From contig CAAFGG010000032.1 of the NCBI GenBank assembly GCA_900762325.1, forward strand, positions 1 to 64,000: DNA of 64,000 nucleotides, in the 5' to 3' direction. The position numbers were made by a program, and so were the translations under genes. Below are positions 51,801 through 60,846 of this stretch, in pieces. How positions within the stretch are numbered: the first letter of the stretch is position 1; every line of letters begins with the position of its first letter. The notes under the pieces were generated by a model. It saw only the letters and a program-made list of their open reading frames with translations. It did not search any database and was not told the DNA's origin. The DNA comes from an uncultured Collinsella sp. (GTDB lineage Bacteria > Actinomycetota > Coriobacteriia > Coriobacteriales > Coriobacteriaceae).

Positions 51801-53918
51801 TCATTCGCTATTATCCTCGCGCGCCGCGATCTTTTCCACGCGAACGGCGTTTTCCTGGGTGAGCGCGGCACCCGTCAACGGGTCCCAGCGCAACGGCGTG
51901 TGGTCGAGCGGGCCCACGCCCAAGGCTTGAGCGCCACCGGCATCGGCGCCAAACGAACGCCCACCGGGGGCGGCCGACGTAAAGATGCACGCCGAATGCA
52001 GATACGGCGTCGTCTCCACGCGCACGCGGTCGCGGCCCATATCGCTCACGAGTTCGACGACCTCGCCGTCGGCGATGCCCATGCGCGCAGCAGCATCGGC
52101 ATTCATCTGCACGGCATCCAGGTCCGATCCAGCCTCGGCAGCACCTTGGGCCGCGAGCCTACGCGAGGTATGCGACTCAAAGGGGCGGTTGCCGCTAATG
52201 AGGCGAAACATCCCCGGGCCGGGCTCCACCATGGGAGCGATCCAGTTGGGTACACGACCCAGACCGGCTCGCTCCCACACGTCGCTTGCCAGCGCAATCC
52301 TGCCGCCATCCAGGGGAATCGCCGGCTCGCCCGTACGCGACGGCAACGCAACACCCGTGTCGGCCCAGCCGCGTTCCTTGAGCTCGTCCAGATCGATCCC
52401 AAACGGTGCCACCTGGGCAGCCGCCAGATCGTCAGACGTAAACTGGAAGTACTCGCCCACACCACACGCCTGTGCCAGACCAGCAAAGATCTCCCGACCG
52501 GGACGCGTGTCGTCATGCTGCACGGGCAGCACGGCGTTGCGGTAGAACACGCGCGCATCGTTGGCGCCCACGACTGTGCCCACACCGCGGTCGGCCTCCA
52601 GATACGTCACATCGGGCAGCACGAAGTCGGAAGCGCGCGCTGTCTCGGACCAGCGAATATCAATCGTCACGAGCAGGTCAAGCTGCTGCAAGATGCCCAA
52701 CCAAGCCTGCGCATTGCCATAGCCAGCACCGGGGTTACTGGCATAGACGATGAGCCCACGCAAATCGCCGGCCAGAATCGACTGGCCGATGGTCGTGCAC
52801 AGACCGCGCACCGGATCGACCAGTGGATAGCGCTCGGACCCCAGCTTGGGCTCGCGCGGCACCGGCGGCGTCGCAAAGCGCGTGGGATCGAGGTCGCCCA
52901 ACACAAGCGGCGTGGGCGGATTGAGCGCGCCACCCGCATGTCCAATACAGCCCAGCAGCACATCGACCAGGCAGATAGCACGCGCGGTCTGGGTGCTGTT
53001 GGCATACGCAATGCCGATGCCACCATGAAAGCCAGCGTCCACCACCGCAGCAGGCGCCGCCACAGCCAAATCACGCGCAGTCGCACGGATATCGTCCGCC
53101 GGCACGTCGCACATCGACTCGGCCCACTCGGGCGTCCAAGCACGGGCCGCCTGTGCCAGCTCGTCAAAACCCGTGGTATAGCGGTCCACGAACTCGTGGT
53201 CGAACAGGTCCTCGGCTACCAGCACATGTGCGATACCCAGCAGCAACGCCAGATCGCATCCGGGACGCACGCGCAGCCAGCGGTCGGCAAGCGCGGCCGA
53301 ACCGCTGCGCCGGGGGTCGACCACGATGATCTTCGCCCCGCGCCGGCGCGCATCGTTGAGCGCGTCAACAGCCCCCATCGTCGACGAATCGACAATGGAA
53401 CGCCCCAGGTACATGATGCAATCGGTATGTGCCAAGTCGGAGGCGGGGCTGTAGCCCAGGCTGTGCTCCCAACCCGTAAGTCGGCTTACCTCGCAGGCGC
53501 CATCGGCACCGTACACGTTGGGCGAGCCCAGCGCATGCATAAAGCGATACGCCCAATAGCGGTCGAACGAGGGCACGCCGAGCGTCATACCCAGCGCACG
53601 GGGCCCGCGCTCGTCAACAATGCCCAAAAGACGCTCGGCAATCTGCGCGAACGCCTCGTCCCACGAAATCACATCGAAACCCGAGCCATCAGCTCGTCGG
53701 CGCATGGGGTGCAAAATCCGATCGCGCTCGTCAAACGGCATAGACAGTCGATGGCGCCCGCGGGCGCACAGGGCACGCGCCGTGCACGGATGCCCCGACA
53801 CCGGCAACTCGGCCACCACGCGACCATCCTCAACGCGTGCCGAAAAGGCGCAATCGGCATAGCATCCCCCGCATGTGGTCACCACGGCGCGACCGTCACG
53901 CTTCACAGCAGATGCCAT
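51801..53918 (-). CDS. Molybdopterin oxidoreductase, FdhF-like, Cys variant
   Basis: A 705-residue protein of the DMSO reductase superfamily. The N-terminal [4Fe-4S] site is C-G-G-C-Y-A-D-C with a fourth cysteine in A-L-C-A-R-G. At the molybdenum-ligand position, where FdhF has selenocysteine, this protein reads G-A-D-G-A-C-E-V-S-R, that is cysteine. The molydop-binding C-terminal domain (G-N-R-P-F-E-S-H-T-S-R, then A-A-R-M-G-I-A-D-G-E) is complete. Length matches FdhF (715 residues). It precedes selA-selB and follows a terminator behind the formate channel gene. Formate dehydrogenase is the likeliest activity, but other oxidoreductases of the family cannot be excluded. Confidence 0.83.
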   Translation of the reverse strand: MASAVKRDGRAVVTTCGGCYADCAFSARVEDGRVVAELPVSGHPCTARALCARGRHRLSMPFDERDRILHPMRRRADGSGFDVISWDEAFAQIAERLLGIVDERGPRALGMTLGVPSFDRYWAYRFMHALGSPNVYGADGACEVSRLTGWEHSLGYSPASDLAHTDCIMYLGRSIVDSSTMGAVDALNDARRRGAKIIVVDPRRSGSAALADRWLRVRPGCDLALLLGIAHVLVAEDLFDHEFVDRYTTGFDELAQAARAWTPEWAESMCDVPADDIRATARDLAVAAPAAVVDAGFHGGIGIAYANSTQTARAICLVDVLLGCIGHAGGALNPPTPLVLGDLDPTRFATPPVPREPKLGSERYPLVDPVRGLCTTIGQSILAGDLRGLIVYASNPGAGYGNAQAWLGILQQLDLLVTIDIRWSETARASDFVLPDVTYLEADRGVGTVVGANDARVFYRNAVLPVQHDDTRPGREIFAGLAQACGVGEYFQFTSDDLAAAQVAPFGIDLDELKERGWADTGVALPSRTGEPAIPLDGGRIALASDVWERAGLGRVPNWIAPMVEPGPGMFRLISGNRPFESHTSRRLAAQGAAEAGSDLDAVQMNADAAARMGIADGEVVELVSDMGRDRVRVETTPYLHSACIFTSAAPGGRSFGADAGGAQALGVGPLDHTPLRWDPLTGAALTQENAVRVEKIAAREDNSE

Positions 53919-53982
53919 CTCGATTACCCCTTTCATCAGCCAAACACAACAAGCCAAAAGCCCGTCAACGAGCCCCGGACCC

Positions 53983-54018
53983 AAAAAGCCTCCCGCACGG
54001 CAACGCCCCGCGGGAGGC
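53983..54018 (-). terminator. Intrinsic terminator behind the hyf/foc operon
   Basis: On the minus strand GCCTCCCGC (54018-54010) pairs with GCGGGAGGC (53996-53988), followed by TTTTTGG. It separates the formate channel gene from the molybdopterin oxidoreductase, so the sel unit should have its own promoter. Confidence 0.85.
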
Positions 54019-54040
54019 CCAACGTCAAACAGACGGTACC

Positions 54041-54889
54041 TTACGCCTCGGACTTCTTGGCGTAGATAAACCAGTAGCCGAGCGCGACCAGAACCGCGCC
54101 GCCCACGATGTTGCCCAGCGTGGCGGCGGACAGGTTAAACGCAATGCCCGCGGCGTTGAGCGCATCGGCGCCGGCGACCTTGGCACCATAGCCGCACGCG
54201 TGCATCACGGCGCCCATGGGCAAAAAGTACATATTGGCAACGCAGTGCTCAAAACCGCAGGCCACAAACGCGGCAATGGGCAGCAGAATGCCCACGACCT
54301 TATCGACCACGGTCTTGCCGGCGGTACCGATCCACACGGCCAGGCACACAAAGATGTTGCACAGGATGCCGCGGAAGAAGATCGTCACCCAGTCGATCGT
54401 CACCTTGCCGGCGGCGACGCTCACCATGGAGTTGGCGACCGCCTCGCCGTTGAGCTTATAGATGCCGGCCATGTACACCAAAAAGACGATGAACAGAGCA
54501 CCGACAAAATTGCCGACCCACACGACGACCCAGGCCTTGAGCATCTGGGCCAAGGTGATCTTTTTGCTCTTGAGCGCGCAGACCATAAGCGAGTTGCCGG
54601 TAAAAAGCTCGGCGCCGCACACCAGCACCAGCACCAGGCCCAGGCAAAAGCACAGGCCGCCCACGACACGCTGAGCGCCCCAGCCCAGCGTGCTATCGCT
54701 CAAGAACACGGTAAAGAACAGACCGCCGAAGGCAATGAACGCACCGGCGAACATTGCCAACAGAAAGGCCTTTGCGACCGGCAGGTTGGCCTTGGTCACG
54801 CCGGCGGCCTCGGTCTTGGCCTCGATCGCGGCGGGCGCCAGGCAATCGGGAGCGGGATATTCTGCCTTGGAATCTGCCATGTCAATCAC
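54041..54889 (-). CDS. focA: Formate/nitrite channel (FocA family)
   Basis: A 282-residue membrane protein with six hydrophobic segments. G-A-F-I-A-F-G-G-L-F-F-T-V in the first helix, the omega-loop region L-F-T-G-N-S-L-M-V and G-F-E-H-C-V-A-N-M-Y-F-L-P-M-G are the FNT family signatures, and they include the pore histidine region. I favour a GTG start at 54889 because AGGA is five bases upstream; an ATG at 54880 is also possible. As last gene of the hydrogenase-4 operon it takes the place of focB in E. coli hyf, so formate is the likely substrate. Confidence 0.9.
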   Translation of the reverse strand: MIDMADSKAEYPAPDCLAPAAIEAKTEAAGVTKANLPVAKAFLLAMFAGAFIAFGGLFFTVFLSDSTLGWGAQRVVGGLCFCLGLVLVLVCGAELFTGNSLMVCALKSKKITLAQMLKAWVVVWVGNFVGALFIVFLVYMAGIYKLNGEAVANSMVSVAAGKVTIDWVTIFFRGILCNIFVCLAVWIGTAGKTVVDKVVGILLPIAAFVACGFEHCVANMYFLPMGAVMHACGYGAKVAGADALNAAGIAFNLSAATLGNIVGGAVLVALGYWFIYAKKSEA

Positions 54890-54919
54890 TTCTTTCCTAA
54901 TCAGCAGGGACAGGCGCTC

Positions 54920-55423
54920 CTATTGCTCTTGCCCCAAGCGGACAAAGTGGGAAAAGTCATTGGCGGCCACGGCGTCGTACACGGCGTCGACGGCGTCAAA
55001 GACTTCCGGGGACATGGGGTTGTAGAACTCCGTGTCGCCCGGCTGAATCCCAACGAAGACGATATCATCACACGATTGCTCGATTTCCTCGATCAGAATC
55101 GACAAAGGAAGCGAATGCGTGGTGAACATCGACTTGCGGGCCACATCGCGCTTGTCGAGCAAGCGGATGGACCCGACGGGCAGCGCCATGTCGGCGGCAT
55201 CGACCAAAACCAAACGCGGCGGACGCTCACGCTTGACCTCGATGATGTCGTCCTCGGGCGTTTGGCCTCCGTCGATGGTGTACCAACCGGCGATAGGTGT
55301 GTCTTCCATCTTTTTGGAGAGCACGGGGCCGGCGGCATCGTCGGCACGCAGCACGCTTCCCGCCGTGAGCACGATACCCGCAAACGGAGCGTCGTTCACA
55401 CGGCCATCCACAACGTGACCCAT
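54920..55423 (-). CDS. hycI: Hydrogenase maturation protease (HycI family)
   Basis: A 167-residue peptidase that trims the C-terminus of the [NiFe] large subunit after nickel insertion. G-S-V-L-R-A-D-D-A-A-G-P (about residues 22-33) contains the nickel-contacting Asp/Glu position, and V-L-V-D-A-A-D-M-A and F-V-G-I-Q-P are the remaining family blocks. Its target should be the gene at 57508, whose C-terminus has the cleavable extension. It starts at the stop of the HycH-like gene with a one-base overlap. Confidence 0.88.
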   Translation of the reverse strand: MGHVVDGRVNDAPFAGIVLTAGSVLRADDAAGPVLSKKMEDTPIAGWYTIDGGQTPEDDIIEVKRERPPRLVLVDAADMALPVGSIRLLDKRDVARKSMFTTHSLPLSILIEEIEQSCDDIVFVGIQPGDTEFYNPMSPEVFDAVDAVYDAVAANDFSHFVRLGQEQ

Positions 55424-56004
55424 TACTGCAACCTTCCCGTCAGATACACGCCCGACACATCGCGCACGCGCTCAACCAGATCGCGAAACTTCATTAAGAA
55501 CGCGACCTGCTGGGCATGCAGGCCAAAGTCGTCGTCGAACACCGAGATGCCGGCCTTGGCCGACCCGCGAAAACCGCGCTCGTCGAGCAGCGCATCGCAG
55601 GCCTCGAGCAGCGACGGCACCGCCGCCTTGTCGAGCTGGCACTCGCCAAAGGAGCGGATGGCCTCGAACTTGGTCTTGGCCTCCCCCTCCGGCAGCGCGT
55701 CGACGAGCGAATAGAACACATCCACCGGCACCGACAGGCGCGGCTCAAAGCAGTCGAGCACGCCAGTGTGGTGGCCCACGGCGAGCGTGTAGTACAGCAC
55801 GTCGCAGGCCTCCTGGGGAACGTCTTCCTCGGTCTCCACAAACTTACGCGTGAGCTCATAGAAGACCACCTGGTCGGGCGCATGGCCCAGGCAGGGGTCG
55901 GCGACGCCCTTGGCGGCCTCGTCGCTTGCGCGCGAGGCATCGCCAAAGGAGCCGCCGAGCATGCCGGGGCCCGCAAAGTAACCAGAGCGGTCCGTGAGCT
56001 CCAT
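55423..56004 (-). CDS. hyfJ: Formate hydrogenlyase maturation protein (HycH/HyfJ family)
   Basis: A 193-residue protein between the small subunit and maturation protease genes. V-V-F-Y-E-L-T-R-K-F-V, then C-D-V-L-Y-Y-T-L-A-V-G-H-H-T-G-V-L-D-C-F and the C-terminal R-D-L-V-E-R-V-R fit the HycH family, which helps assemble formate hydrogenlyase and does not remain in the complex. Its start follows the stop of the small subunit gene directly. Family assignment is by motif memory and position. Confidence 0.83.
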   Translation of the reverse strand: MELTDRSGYFAGPGMLGGSFGDASRASDEAAKGVADPCLGHAPDQVVFYELTRKFVETEEDVPQEACDVLYYTLAVGHHTGVLDCFEPRLSVPVDVFYSLVDALPEGEAKTKFEAIRSFGECQLDKAAVPSLLEACDALLDERGFRGSAKAGISVFDDDFGLHAQQVAFLMKFRDLVERVRDVSGVYLTGRLQ

Positions 56005-56787
56005 TTAGCGACCTCCGGCCAGCACCAGATCCTGTAACGCCGAGTACACCTCAACGCGGCGAGGATCATCTTGCTTGTCGATGAGCAGCGCCATGGCGCC
56101 GCGGATATCGCCCTTGGGCGCGCCCTCGAGCGTATCCATAAACTCGTTGGCCAAGTCGCGACCGTAACGGTAGCCGCTCATGGCGCGAGCCTCGCGCTCG
56201 ATGGCAACGCGCAGCTTGTACGGCACGCCGGGGTGCAGGATATCGGCCTGCTCGCCGGCGGCCTCCACCGTGGTCTCGGCATGGAGCTTTTGGTCCAGCA
56301 GGCCAAGTGCCATGGCAAAGCCGTAGACGGTCTGCGCGGGGCTGGGCGGGCAGCCGGGGATGTAGACGTCGACCGGCAAGATCTTGTCCGTGCCGCCCCA
56401 GACGCAGTAGTTGTCGTAGAAGATGCCGCCGGTGCAGCCGCACGCGCCATAGGACACCACGATCTTGGGATCGGGTGCGGCCTCAAAGGCGCGCAGGGCC
56501 GGCATGCGCATGGCACGCGTCACGGCGCCGGTGTACAGCAGCACGTCGGCGTGACGGGGCGAGGGCACGACCTTGATGCCAAAGCGCTCGACGTCGAAGA
56601 CGGGCGTGATGGAACCGAAGATCTCGATCTCGCAGCCGTTGCAGCCGCCGCAGTCAACACGGTAGACGTACACCGAGCGCTTGATCTTCTTAAGAAGGGT
56701 CGCCTTGGCCTTCTCGATGCTCTCGTCGAGCTCGATCTTGGTCGGGCGGTACTGAAGCCGCTCGGGCAAAAGCGTGGGTTCGGCCAT
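56005..56787 (-). CDS. hyfI: Hydrogenase-4 small subunit (HyfI/HycG)
   Basis: A 260-residue NuoB-like subunit binding the proximal [4Fe-4S] cluster next to the [NiFe] site. The cluster cysteines are in C-G-G-C-N-G-C (residues 42-48), G-A-C-G-C-T-G-G and I-P-G-C-P-P-S-P. The C-terminal tail beyond the NuoB core (about residues 185-260) is typical of HycG/HyfI. It transfers electrons from the ferredoxin-like subunit to the active site. It starts two bases after the stop of the HyfH gene. Confidence 0.92.
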   Translation of the reverse strand: MAEPTLLPERLQYRPTKIELDESIEKAKATLLKKIKRSVYVYRVDCGGCNGCEIEIFGSITPVFDVERFGIKVVPSPRHADVLLYTGAVTRAMRMPALRAFEAAPDPKIVVSYGACGCTGGIFYDNYCVWGGTDKILPVDVYIPGCPPSPAQTVYGFAMALGLLDQKLHAETTVEAAGEQADILHPGVPYKLRVAIEREARAMSGYRYGRDLANEFMDTLEGAPKGDIRGAMALLIDKQDDPRRVEVYSALQDLVLAGGR

Positions 56788-56789
56788 GG

Positions 56790-57506
56790 TTACTCCTCCT
56801 TCGTTTCAAAATCCATGATGATGCCCTCGACCGGCGCCGGACCGGCGGGAATCTCGGGCGCATCGGGGTTGAGCTCGCGGTCGATATACTCCGGGTTCAC
56901 GCCGTGGCCGCCCAGATACTCCATGCCGGGGCCCTGGGGCTCGCCGGACGCAAGCGTCTCGTTGGCGGCCATGCCGGCAGCGTTGCCGGTCTTTACGGCC
57001 GAGGCGGCGCGCAGGGCGTCGAGCTCGCGCTTGCACTCCTGGCACATACCGACGGTGCGGGCGGCCTGCTCGGCCTCCATGCCGCCGGCCTTTTGCAGCA
57101 GGCGCTTGGCGTAGTCGATCTCCTTGTGCGGGGCAAACGGCTTGCCGCAACGCGAGCAGTGCTCGAGCGTATAGACGCTCTTGCTGGTGAGGTCGTCCTT
57201 GCTCATGACGGCCAGCTCAAACTCCTCGGTGAGCTTGATGGCCTCCATGGGGCAGGCTTCCTCGCAGCGGCCGCAAAAGATGCAGCGACCGTAGTCGATC
57301 GACCAGGTGATGGTATCGGCCGCAAGGTCGGTGTCCATGCGAATGGCATCGGCCGGGCACGCCACGCCGCAGGCACCGCAGGCGATGCAGAGCTCGGCGT
57401 TGTGCTCGGGCTTGCCGCGCATGTCCTTGTTGGTGGGGAACGGCGCAAACGGGTATTTGACCGTCGCGTCGCCGGCCTTGGCGTTGACCTTCCAAAGCTT
57501 CAGCAT
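56790..57506 (-). CDS. hyfH: Hydrogenase-4 ferredoxin subunit (HyfH/HycF)
   Basis: A 238-residue NuoI-like polyferredoxin. Two [4Fe-4S] sites are visible (C-I-A-C-G-A-C-G-V-A-C-P and C-I-F-C-G-R-C-E-E-A-C-P). C-terminal CxxC pairs (C-S-R-C-G, C-Q-E-C) look like a further metal site, and a long acidic/proline-rich tail follows. The start at 57506 (M-L-K-L-W-K) lies one base from the HyfG stop; longer frames overlap hyfG without a binding site. It relays electrons from formate dehydrogenase into the complex. Confidence 0.9.
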   Translation of the reverse strand: MLKLWKVNAKAGDATVKYPFAPFPTNKDMRGKPEHNAELCIACGACGVACPADAIRMDTDLAADTITWSIDYGRCIFCGRCEEACPMEAIKLTEEFELAVMSKDDLTSKSVYTLEHCSRCGKPFAPHKEIDYAKRLLQKAGGMEAEQAARTVGMCQECKRELDALRAASAVKTGNAAGMAANETLASGEPQGPGMEYLGGHGVNPEYIDRELNPDAPEIPAGPAPVEGIIMDFETKEE

Positions 57507-57507
57507 A

Positions 57508-59280
57508 TTAGAGCGCCTCCTCATCGAGCGGAGCGGCCATGGTGCCCTCGCCCGCAAGCGGCGACTTGTCGCGCCAGACGTTCTCGAACTGCTCCTTGTC
57601 GAGCACATGGTCGCGCTTGGCGGCGACATCGGTCACCGTCACGCGGTCGGTGCAGGAGTAGCACGGGTCGAGCGAGCCGACGATCAGCGCCGCGTCGCCC
57701 ACGGTGTTGCCGCGGAACATGTAGCGCAGGACCGGCCAGTTGCTGTACGTGGCGGCCTTGGCGCGCCAGCGGTAGCACTTCTGGTTGTTGCCGAGCATGG
57801 CCCAGTGCACGTCCTCGCCGCGCGGCGCCTCGGTGGCGCCGATGGCGTACTTGTGCGGGGTGTACTCCCAATCCGTGGTGAGGATGGGGCCCGACGGGCA
57901 GTTCTCGAGCATGGTCTCGATCATGTCGATCGAATCGTAGACCTCCTGGATGCGAACGGCGGTACGGCCGAAGGCATCGCAGGTGTCGGCCGTGGCGGCG
58001 TGCATCTTTTGGACGTCCGGATCGGCGTAGCCGTCGAAGGGATGGTCAAAGCGCACGTCGCGGGCATAGCCCGAGCCACGCATGAGCGGGCCGACCGGCG
58101 AGAAGTCGCGTGCGATCTTGCGGTCCAAGATGCCGATGCCACTCGTACGCTCAATAAAGTTGGGCGTGGAGAGCAAGACTTCGACGAGCTCCTGGACCTC
58201 GGAGCGCAGCTGGTGGATGGTCGTGAGCGTGGAGAGCTTCTGCTCGGCCAAAATGTCGCGACGCACGCCGCCGATCACGTTGAGGCCGTAGGTCTTGCGG
58301 TGACCGGAAAGCTTCTCGGCCAGGTCCATGGACTTCTCGCGGACGCGGAAGAACTGCTGGAAGCCGGAGTCGAAGCCCGTGTAGTGCGACGCCAGGCCAA
58401 TGTTGAGCAGATGCGAGTGCAGGCGCTCGACCTCGAGCATGATAGCGCGGATGTACTGGGCGCGCGGCGGGACATGGATGCCCTGGGCGCGCTCGACGGC
58501 CTCGGCGTAGGCCACCGAGTGGGCGCAGCCGCAGATGCCGCAGATGCGGTCGGCGAGGAACGTCACGGCATCATAGTTCAGGCGCGTCTCGGCGACCTTC
58601 TCCATGCCGCGGTGCACGTAGAACAGACGGTAGTCGGCGTCGACGATCGTCTCGCCCTCAACGAACAGGCGGAAGTGGCCGGGCTCGTCGGAGGTAATGT
58701 GCAACGGGCCCATGGGGACGAGCGTCGTCTCCTTGCCCTTGGTATCGGCCAAGAACTCGTAGTTTTCCATGTCGCTCGCGGGAGCGGGACGGAAACGGTA
58801 GTCCATGGAGTCCTTGCGCAGCGGGTACAGGCCGCTGGGCCAATCGTCGGGCAGCACCAGGCGACGACGGTCGGGCAGGCCCTCGGGGATCAGGCCGAAC
58901 ATGTCGCGAAGCTCGCGCTCGCCCCACACGCAGGCGGGGACGAACGGCGTCACGGACGGGAACGTCATCTTGGCGGGATCGACCTCGGTGCGCACGGTCA
59001 CCCAGCCGGGGTCCTCCCCCTCCATGGAGATGACGTAGTACACGGCGTAGCGACCGCACAGACTGCGCTCGTCGTTGCCGATGATCACGGGAATCCAGCC
59101 GTAGCGCTCGTAATACAGGTAGTGGACGGCCTCGGGCAGCTTGTCCTGCTTGACGGTGATCGTCAGCTGGTCCTCGCACTGCCACTCGACCTTCTCGATG
59201 CAGCCCGGAACGGCGCGGCGCAGGGCCTCGACATGGCTCTCGCAGCGGCGGGCATACACCTTGTTCTCAGTTTCAATCAT
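57508..59280 (-). CDS. hyfG: Hydrogenase-4 large subunit (HyfG/HycE)
   Basis: A 590-residue fusion of a NuoC-like N-terminal domain (about 1-170) and a NuoD-like [NiFe] catalytic domain. The nickel ligands are in R-I-C-G-I-C-G-C-A-H-S and near the end in D-P-C-Y-S-C-T-D-R. About 40 residues follow that arginine (V-T-V-T-D-V and onward), the extension removed by the HycI protease during maturation, as in HycE. It makes H2 from protons. Position between the antiporter-like subunit HyfF and the ferredoxin HyfH matches E. coli hyf. Confidence 0.94.
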   Translation of the reverse strand: MIETENKVYARRCESHVEALRRAVPGCIEKVEWQCEDQLTITVKQDKLPEAVHYLYYERYGWIPVIIGNDERSLCGRYAVYYVISMEGEDPGWVTVRTEVDPAKMTFPSVTPFVPACVWGERELRDMFGLIPEGLPDRRRLVLPDDWPSGLYPLRKDSMDYRFRPAPASDMENYEFLADTKGKETTLVPMGPLHITSDEPGHFRLFVEGETIVDADYRLFYVHRGMEKVAETRLNYDAVTFLADRICGICGCAHSVAYAEAVERAQGIHVPPRAQYIRAIMLEVERLHSHLLNIGLASHYTGFDSGFQQFFRVREKSMDLAEKLSGHRKTYGLNVIGGVRRDILAEQKLSTLTTIHQLRSEVQELVEVLLSTPNFIERTSGIGILDRKIARDFSPVGPLMRGSGYARDVRFDHPFDGYADPDVQKMHAATADTCDAFGRTAVRIQEVYDSIDMIETMLENCPSGPILTTDWEYTPHKYAIGATEAPRGEDVHWAMLGNNQKCYRWRAKAATYSNWPVLRYMFRGNTVGDAALIVGSLDPCYSCTDRVTVTDVAAKRDHVLDKEQFENVWRDKSPLAGEGTMAAPLDEEAL

Positions 59281-59283
59281 TCG

Positions 59284-60843
59284 TTACTCCACCTCGCTCT
59301 GAGCGGTCTCGGTACCGAACACAGCGCGGTACATCGGCGTCGCGTGAAGCTCCTCGGTGCTCTGCTCGAGCACGATGCCGGTCGCGGTCTCCACACCGTG
59401 CACGAGAGGCAGCGGGGTGGCGATGCCAAACCACAAGATCATGACAGCCAGGATGATTTCAGGGATAAGCATGAGCGCCGGGGCCTCATGCTTGCCCATG
59501 CCCTGGGGCGCATGGCCGAATACCGACTTGAGCGCGATGCGGGTGAGCGCGGAGATGGCCACGGTAAGACCGAGGGCGACCACGACGACCAGCCACATGG
59601 GACCAGCAGTAACACCGGCGACAAAAGTCAGGAACTCGGAGATAAACATGCCAAAGGGCGGGAAGGCACCAAGACCGAGCAGCGCCAGGACGGCGAGCGC
59701 GGCGGTTGCGGGAGCAACCTCGACGACACCCTGGATCTTAGCCAGGCTACGCGTGCCAAAGGCGTGCTGAATGTTGCCGGACACGCAGAAGGCAAGCGTC
59801 TTGGTAAAGCCGTGGAACACGCAGTGCAGCAGGGCCGCGGCGATACCCAGAGGGCCACCGATACCCAGGCACAGGGCGATAACGCCCACGTTCTCCACAG
59901 ACGAGTACGCAAAGCGGCGCTTGAGGTCGTCCTGGCGAAACATCGAAAGTGCCGCCACCAAAATGGACAGCGTGCCGACGATCAGCAGCAAAAGTTGCGG
60001 ATACTCGGCGCCCACGGCCTGGATGGTAAAGCCGTAGAAGCGCATGATCACAAGCATGGCGCACTTAAGCAGCACGCCCGAGAGCAGGGCCGAAACAGGG
60101 CTCGGGGCCTGGGAGTGGGCATCGGGCAGCCAAGTGTGCATGGGGAACAGGCCGGCCTTGGTGCCAAAGCCGATCACGATAAACGCAAAGGCGAGGCGCA
60201 TGAGCGTCGGGTCGAACTGGTCGGCATACGGCAGCACGCACGACAGGAATGCGGCCTCGTGGGCGTTGGGAATCACGTCGGCGGCGTTGGCGTAGATCAG
60301 CAGCGTACCGAACAGGCCAAAGGCCACGCCGGCGGTGCAGACCATCGCATACTTCCAAGAAGCCTCGAGGGCCGTCTTGTTCTTGTAGATACCCACGAGG
60401 AACACGGTGGAAAGCGTGGTTGCCTCCACGGCGGCCCACGTGAGGATCATGTTGTTGGACAGGCACGCGAGCAGCATGGTGAACACGAACAGGCTAAACA
60501 GCGCAAAATACTGCTTGGCGCGCTCGGCGGGCATGGAGCCCTCCTCGATATCGGCCTTTACATAGGGCAGCGAGAACAGCCCCGTAAGAAAACCGATAAA
60601 GCCGATGAGCAGCACAAAGATGGCGCCCAGCGAATCGAGGTGAAACCACAGGCCAAGAGCGCTCGCGGTGTCGCCGCTCATAAGGACGTCACCGGCCGTC
60701 ATAATCGACAGCACCAGGACGGCTGCGACGGAGACCAGGTTGAGACCGGCAAACACGTTATAGGACGTGTTCTTGGGCAAAAATGCCATGACCAGCGAGA
60801 ACACCAAAGGAGTCGCGAGCAGGGCGAGAATCAACGTTTCCAT
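59284..60843 (-). CDS. hyfF: Hydrogenase-4 antiporter-like subunit (HyfF)
   Basis: A 519-residue NuoM-like membrane protein with about 14 hydrophobic segments. Conserved charged residues include the lysine and histidine in P-S-P-V-S-A-L-L-S-G-V-L-L-K-C and A-L-L-H-C-V-F-H-G-F-T-K-T. HyfF-type subunits are present in hydrogenase-4 and missing from hydrogenase-3, so the complex may pump ions. The gene lies three bases from both neighbours. The N-terminal helices are shorter than in NuoM. Confidence 0.91.
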   Translation of the reverse strand: METLILALLATPLVFSLVMAFLPKNTSYNVFAGLNLVSVAAVLVLSIMTAGDVLMSGDTASALGLWFHLDSLGAIFVLLIGFIGFLTGLFSLPYVKADIEEGSMPAERAKQYFALFSLFVFTMLLACLSNNMILTWAAVEATTLSTVFLVGIYKNKTALEASWKYAMVCTAGVAFGLFGTLLIYANAADVIPNAHEAAFLSCVLPYADQFDPTLMRLAFAFIVIGFGTKAGLFPMHTWLPDAHSQAPSPVSALLSGVLLKCAMLVIMRFYGFTIQAVGAEYPQLLLLIVGTLSILVAALSMFRQDDLKRRFAYSSVENVGVIALCLGIGGPLGIAAALLHCVFHGFTKTLAFCVSGNIQHAFGTRSLAKIQGVVEVAPATAALAVLALLGLGAFPPFGMFISEFLTFVAGVTAGPMWLVVVVALGLTVAISALTRIALKSVFGHAPQGMGKHEAPALMLIPEIILAVMILWFGIATPLPLVHGVETATGIVLEQSTEELHATPMYRAVFGTETAQSEVE

Positions 60844-60846
60844 GGA

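Noticed and set aside
51801..53918. Selenocysteine in the FdhF-like protein
   Set aside because: The frame has no internal UGA and the ligand position reads as cysteine.
51747..54065. A 772-residue plus-strand protein
   Set aside because: Antisense of the molybdopterin oxidoreductase gene; no domain and no ribosome binding site.
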